The position numbers were made by a program, and so were the translations under genes. From Marinobacter nanhaiticus D15-8W (GTDB lineage: Bacteria > Pseudomonadota > Gammaproteobacteria > Pseudomonadales > Oleiphilaceae), in assembly GCF_036511935.1 (NCBI RefSeq), contig NZ_AP028878.1:4960001-5024000 (forward strand): 64,000 nt of DNA, in the 5' to 3' direction. Shown in pieces: positions 61,070-64,000 of the stretch. The notes under the pieces were generated by a model. That model searched no databases. It worked only from the letters and a program-made list of their open reading frames with translations, and had not been told where the DNA came from. How positions within the stretch are numbered: the first letter of the stretch is position 1; each line of letters starts with the position of its first letter.

Positions 61070-62398
61070 ATGAAATATGGGTCAATTCGTTGGCTGGTCC
61101 TCACGCTTATAGTGGCCAGCTTTGGCAGCGCTCCCCTCTTTGCGGAATCCTTGAACAACGATAATCGGGACCGCGATGGTAAAGACCGTGGATGGCATGA
61201 CGATCGCGACTGGCACGACCGTCACAAGCATGACCGCAACCCCTTCGCCATCCAGGTGGGGCCACGCCCGTTCTACCTGGTCAATGATATGGATGATGGC
61301 CGCCTGAAGCGAAAGCTGGCGTCCTGCGAAGGCAAGCCGCTCAAACGCACCGAATTCTCCATCGGCCATCGCGGCGCGCCATTGCAGTTCCCCGAGCACA
61401 CCCGCGAGTCCTACGTTGCCGCTGCGCGTATGGGCGCAGGCATCGTCGAGTGTGATGTTGCCTTCACCAAGGATCGCGAACTGGTCTGCCGTCACGCCCA
61501 GAACGACCTGCACACCACCACCAATATCGTCACCATCCCCGAGCTGAACGCCAAGTGCAACCAGCCGTTCGTGCCGGCCGATCCGGCCACCGGCACCCCA
61601 GCCCAGGCCGAGTGCCGCACCAGTGACATCACGTTGGCGGAGTTCAAGCAATTGCGCGGCAAGATGGACGCCTTCAATCCGCAGGCGACGACGCCGGAAG
61701 AGTATGTCCAGGGTACGGCTGACTGGCGCACCGACCTGTACGCCACCGAAACCAGCGGCACACTGATGACCCACAAGGAAAGCATCGAGCTGTTCCAGGA
61801 ACTGGGCGTCAAATTCACACCGGAACTGAAGACCCCGGTCGTGGATATGCCCTATGAGGGCGAGTACACCCAGGAGGACTATGCGCGCCAGCTGATTGCC
61901 GAATATGAGGAAGCCGGTATCGATCCATCGGATGTATGGCCTCAGTCCTTCCTGCTTGACGACGTCCTGTTCTGGATCAAGAACACCCCGGCCTATGGCC
62001 GCCAGGCGGTCTTCCTGGACGAACGCCCCAACGATCAGGATGTCAGCTCGCTGGAGTACATGCGCTCGCTGAAGCGCCAGGGCGTCAACATCATCGCCCC
62101 GGCGATCTGGAAGATGCTGACCCTGGGCCCCCGCGGCGAGATCGTTCCGTCTGACTACGCGGAGAACGCCCGCCGCGCCGGTCTGGACATGATTGCCTGG
62201 AGCCTCGAACGCAGTGGTCCACTATCCACCGGCGGTGGCTGGTACTACCAATCCGTGACTGACGCGATTAACAACGACGGCGATATGTTCACGGTGCTCG
62301 ATGTGCTGGCCCGTGACGTGGGCGTGATCGGCGTATTCTCGGACTGGCCGGCAACGACCACCTACTATGCGAGCTGCATGTTGAACGGACGGCGCTGA
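61070..62398 (+). CDS. Exported glycerophosphodiester phosphodiesterase
   Basis: A 442-residue GDPD enzyme that splits glycerophosphodiesters into glycerol-3-phosphate and an alcohol. A signal peptide (1-25, ending LFA) exports it. The mature N-terminus (31-56) is a run of Asp, Arg and His ([19 protein letters not shown]), unusual for the family and possibly metal-binding. The catalytic block is [18 protein letters not shown] (H100, E109), followed by E127/D129 in IVECDVAF and H144 in CRHAQND. Length and the insert fit the long GlpQ-like group. It would free phosphate from phospholipid debris. The possible Pho box upstream fits this job. Confidence 0.92.
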   Translation: MKYGSIRWLVLTLIVASFGSAPLFAESLNNDNRDRDGKDRGWHDDRDWHDRHKHDRNPFAIQVGPRPFYLVNDMDDGRLKRKLASCEGKPLKRTEFSIGHRGAPLQFPEHTRESYVAAARMGAGIVECDVAFTKDRELVCRHAQNDLHTTTNIVTIPELNAKCNQPFVPADPATGTPAQAECRTSDITLAEFKQLRGKMDAFNPQATTPEEYVQGTADWRTDLYATETSGTLMTHKESIELFQELGVKFTPELKTPVVDMPYEGEYTQEDYARQLIAEYEEAGIDPSDVWPQSFLLDDVLFWIKNTPAYGRQAVFLDERPNDQDVSSLEYMRSLKRQGVNIIAPAIWKMLTLGPRGEIVPSDYAENARRAGLDMIAWSLERSGPLSTGGGWYYQSVTDAINNDGDMFTVLDVLARDVGVIGVFSDWPATTTYYASCMLNGRR

Positions 62399-62422
62399 AG
62401 ATTGGTTGATCCTGCAAGGCGC

Positions 62423-62526
62423 GTGGGCACCTTTCGGTGTCTCAGGAGCTGAAGCTTCTGCTACACACTTGAGTCGGATGTAAATGTAGCCGACGCTTCA
62501 GCTTCGGAGCAGCCCGCAGGGCTGCC
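62423..62526 (+). repeat. Dispersed palindromic repeat, copy B (uninterrupted)
   Basis: This is a copy of the repeat that is split by a MITE at 12707-12970. It is about 104 bases, with arms GAAGCTGAAGCTTCTGCTAC and GTAGCCGACGCTTCAGCTTC facing each other, and ends in the stem GCAGCCC-GCA-GGGCTGC. Both copies start 25-65 bases after a stop codon and run in the same direction as the gene before them, so it may serve as a transcript end or mRNA-stabilising structure. Confidence 0.8.
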
Positions 62527-62551
62527 TGGCCTCAGGCCGTTGCCCGAGGCC

Positions 62552-63823
62552 TCACTCCGCAAACCGCCCCGGCCTGAACGCATCCAGCGACAGCGCCGGG
62601 GTCTCGCCATCGATCACCTGGGCAATCAACTCTGCGCTGCCGGCGGACAGCGTCCAACCGAACGTCCCGTGCCCGGTATTCAGGAACAGATTCTCTCGCG
62701 TGCCGCGACCGATGATGGGCGGACCATCCGGCGTCATCGGGCGGAAACCGGTCCAAGTCGTGGCGGCCGATAGATCGGCGGCACCCGGGAAGCGCGAATT
62801 CACCGATTTGCGGATGGTCTGTAACCGAGTTTCGGGAATCTGGCGATCGAAACCACTCAACTCCACGAAACCGGTTGCTCGCAGCCGGTCGCCCAGGCGC
62901 GTGGAGACCACCTTGAAGTTGTCGTCGTGGATGGTGGATCGTGGCGCCTTTTCAGCATCCAGTAGCGGCGCGGTGAGGGAGTAGCCCTTGACCGGATAGA
63001 TCGGCAGATGTAACCCGACTTCTTTGGCCAGTAACGGTGAGGCAAAGCCTGCAGACAGCACTACGGCGTCGGCCTCGAGACGTTCGTGCATGCCGTTGCT
63101 GCCCTCCAGTTCGACGCCGTGAACTCGGCGATGATCAGCCACGAGGCGGTTGACCCGCGTGTTGTAGCGAAATTCGATCCCTGCCTTTTCACAGGCCTCG
63201 GCCAGGCTACGTGAGAATAGGTGGCAGTCGCCCGTGCCATCAGTCGCGTAGCGCAGACCGCCATGCAGCGGTCCGTTGCCGCGCATGCCGGGCTCGTATT
63301 CGCGCACCTCTTGCGGGCTCAGCAACTGGTTTTCGATACCCAGTTCATCGAGTACCTCGGCCGTATCCACATATTCGGTCATCATATGGGGCGAGCTGGC
63401 CAGGTGCATCAGGCCCGCGTGGTCGCCGTCGAATACAAGATTGAGTTCATCCTCCAACGCAAGGAAGCTTTCACGGCTGTGGATGCCCAGGCGAAGCATG
63501 GCGCGCCGGTTCAGCCCGAAAACACCCGGGGCGTAGGCAAAACGCAAGGTGGAAACGAGAAAGCGCAGAGTATCGAGAGAGGGAGGCATGCGCATCTTCA
63601 GGGGACCGTCGCGATCCATCAGGTAAGTTAGAGCCTTGCGCGCCATGGCAGCCGAAGCCCAGGGAGAGACCACCCCATAAGACCGTTGGCCGGCATTGCC
63701 CTTGCTGGTTTCCAATCCGGCGCCTTCCAGGCGCTCGATCACCGTTACCTGATGACCCCGTTTATGCAGTGACCAAGCCGTCGTAACGCCGACCACGCCG
63801 GCACCGATAACCACTATGTGCAT
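62552..63823 (-). CDS. dadA: D-amino acid dehydrogenase small subunit-like flavoprotein
   Basis: A 423-residue FAD enzyme that oxidises D-amino acids to keto acids and passes electrons to the respiratory chain. The FAD fold VVIGAGVVGVTTAWSLHKRG is at the N-terminus; GNAGQRSYGVVSPWA, GGLRYATDGTGDCHLFSRSL, VLSAGFASPLL and TTWTGFRPMTPDGPPIIGRG are the DadA blocks. The alanine racemase often paired with it is not adjacent. It ends 26 bases from repeat copy B. The 177 bases upstream to the window edge show no further gene. Confidence 0.92.
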   Translation of the reverse strand: MHIVVIGAGVVGVTTAWSLHKRGHQVTVIERLEGAGLETSKGNAGQRSYGVVSPWASAAMARKALTYLMDRDGPLKMRMPPSLDTLRFLVSTLRFAYAPGVFGLNRRAMLRLGIHSRESFLALEDELNLVFDGDHAGLMHLASSPHMMTEYVDTAEVLDELGIENQLLSPQEVREYEPGMRGNGPLHGGLRYATDGTGDCHLFSRSLAEACEKAGIEFRYNTRVNRLVADHRRVHGVELEGSNGMHERLEADAVVLSAGFASPLLAKEVGLHLPIYPVKGYSLTAPLLDAEKAPRSTIHDDNFKVVSTRLGDRLRATGFVELSGFDRQIPETRLQTIRKSVNSRFPGAADLSAATTWTGFRPMTPDGPPIIGRGTRENLFLNTGHGTFGWTLSAGSAELIAQVIDGETPALSLDAFRPGRFAE

Positions 63824-64000
63824 ATCGCTCTCCTCCTTTTAAGTCCCTATCACAGAGGCTGGGGGGCCATACGTCAAGCAAGACGATATGGGTGATTGCC
63901 GAAGAACTTGTGCAGAAGCGGTTGCGTTTCCCCCATCAAGCACCAACAAAGCGCGGCCACGGAGAGACGATTAAACGACAATATTTCAGGCAATAAAAAA

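Overview
The window is chromosomal DNA of a GC-rich marine gammaproteobacterium. A Marinobacter-like member of the Pseudomonas/Oceanospirillum/Alteromonas group is my best guess. Three things point there: the order rubredoxin reductase / rubredoxin / hpt / ubiC / ubiA / phoB / phoR / REC-domain regulator, which recalls the Pseudomonas phoBR neighbourhood; the PanP-type PLP aspartate decarboxylase of marine gammaproteobacteria; and the magnesium-type HemB of pseudomonads. This is inference from gene content, not a database match. I found no rRNA, tRNA, CRISPR array, prophage or intact insertion sequence.

Layout. 1-6 kb: a partial cobalamin-binding protein, ppk1 and hemB on the minus strand, then a DedA/TVP38-flavoprotein fusion. 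6-13 kb: a lipase foldase without a lipase, a SutA-like small protein, a TetR-AidB pair, a DUF503 protein and PanP. These are followed by a nested repeat (a MITE inside an older palindromic repeat) and a bidirectional terminator. 13-20 kb: phosphate transporter, flavodoxin, a DISM-EAL phosphodiesterase and TesB. 20-29 kb: rubredoxin system, hpt, ubiC, ubiA, phoBR behind a recognisable Pho box, a REC regulator, a lytic transglycosylase and NudE. 29-38 kb: a PEP-CTERM protein of unusual composition, a membrane hydrolase, RsuA, a one-domain asparaginase, PBP7, an SGNH esterase, a CopD-like protein, thioredoxin with a cysteine-rich TetR regulator, and ilvD. 38-48 kb: a second DISM-EAL protein; a TetR-controlled cluster of Baeyer-Villiger-type monooxygenase, di-iron ferritin-like protein and SDR; then Yip1, dienelactone hydrolase and GST genes. 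48-60 kb: a complete pelABCDEFG exopolysaccharide operon. 60-64 kb: PlsC, an exported glycerophosphodiesterase, a second copy of the palindromic repeat, and DadA.

How the parts work together. Phosphate is one theme: polyphosphate kinase, Pit transporter, PhoBR with its box, and a secreted glycerophosphodiesterase with a weaker possible box. Cyclic-di-GMP and biofilm form another: two membrane EAL phosphodiesterases share a genome segment with the Pel system, whose PelD keeps the RxxD c-di-GMP site. Lipid and hydrocarbon oxidation is a third: rubredoxin/rubredoxin reductase, acyl-CoA dehydrogenase, thioesterase, and the monooxygenase/di-iron/SDR cluster.

The points I find most worth a second look are these. 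A MITE insertion can be reconstructed to the base from an uninterrupted second copy of its target repeat in the same window. Related palindromes lie in the promoters of a CxxCxxC TetR regulator and of trxA. The TetR / SDR / di-iron / monooxygenase cluster has no substrate I can name.
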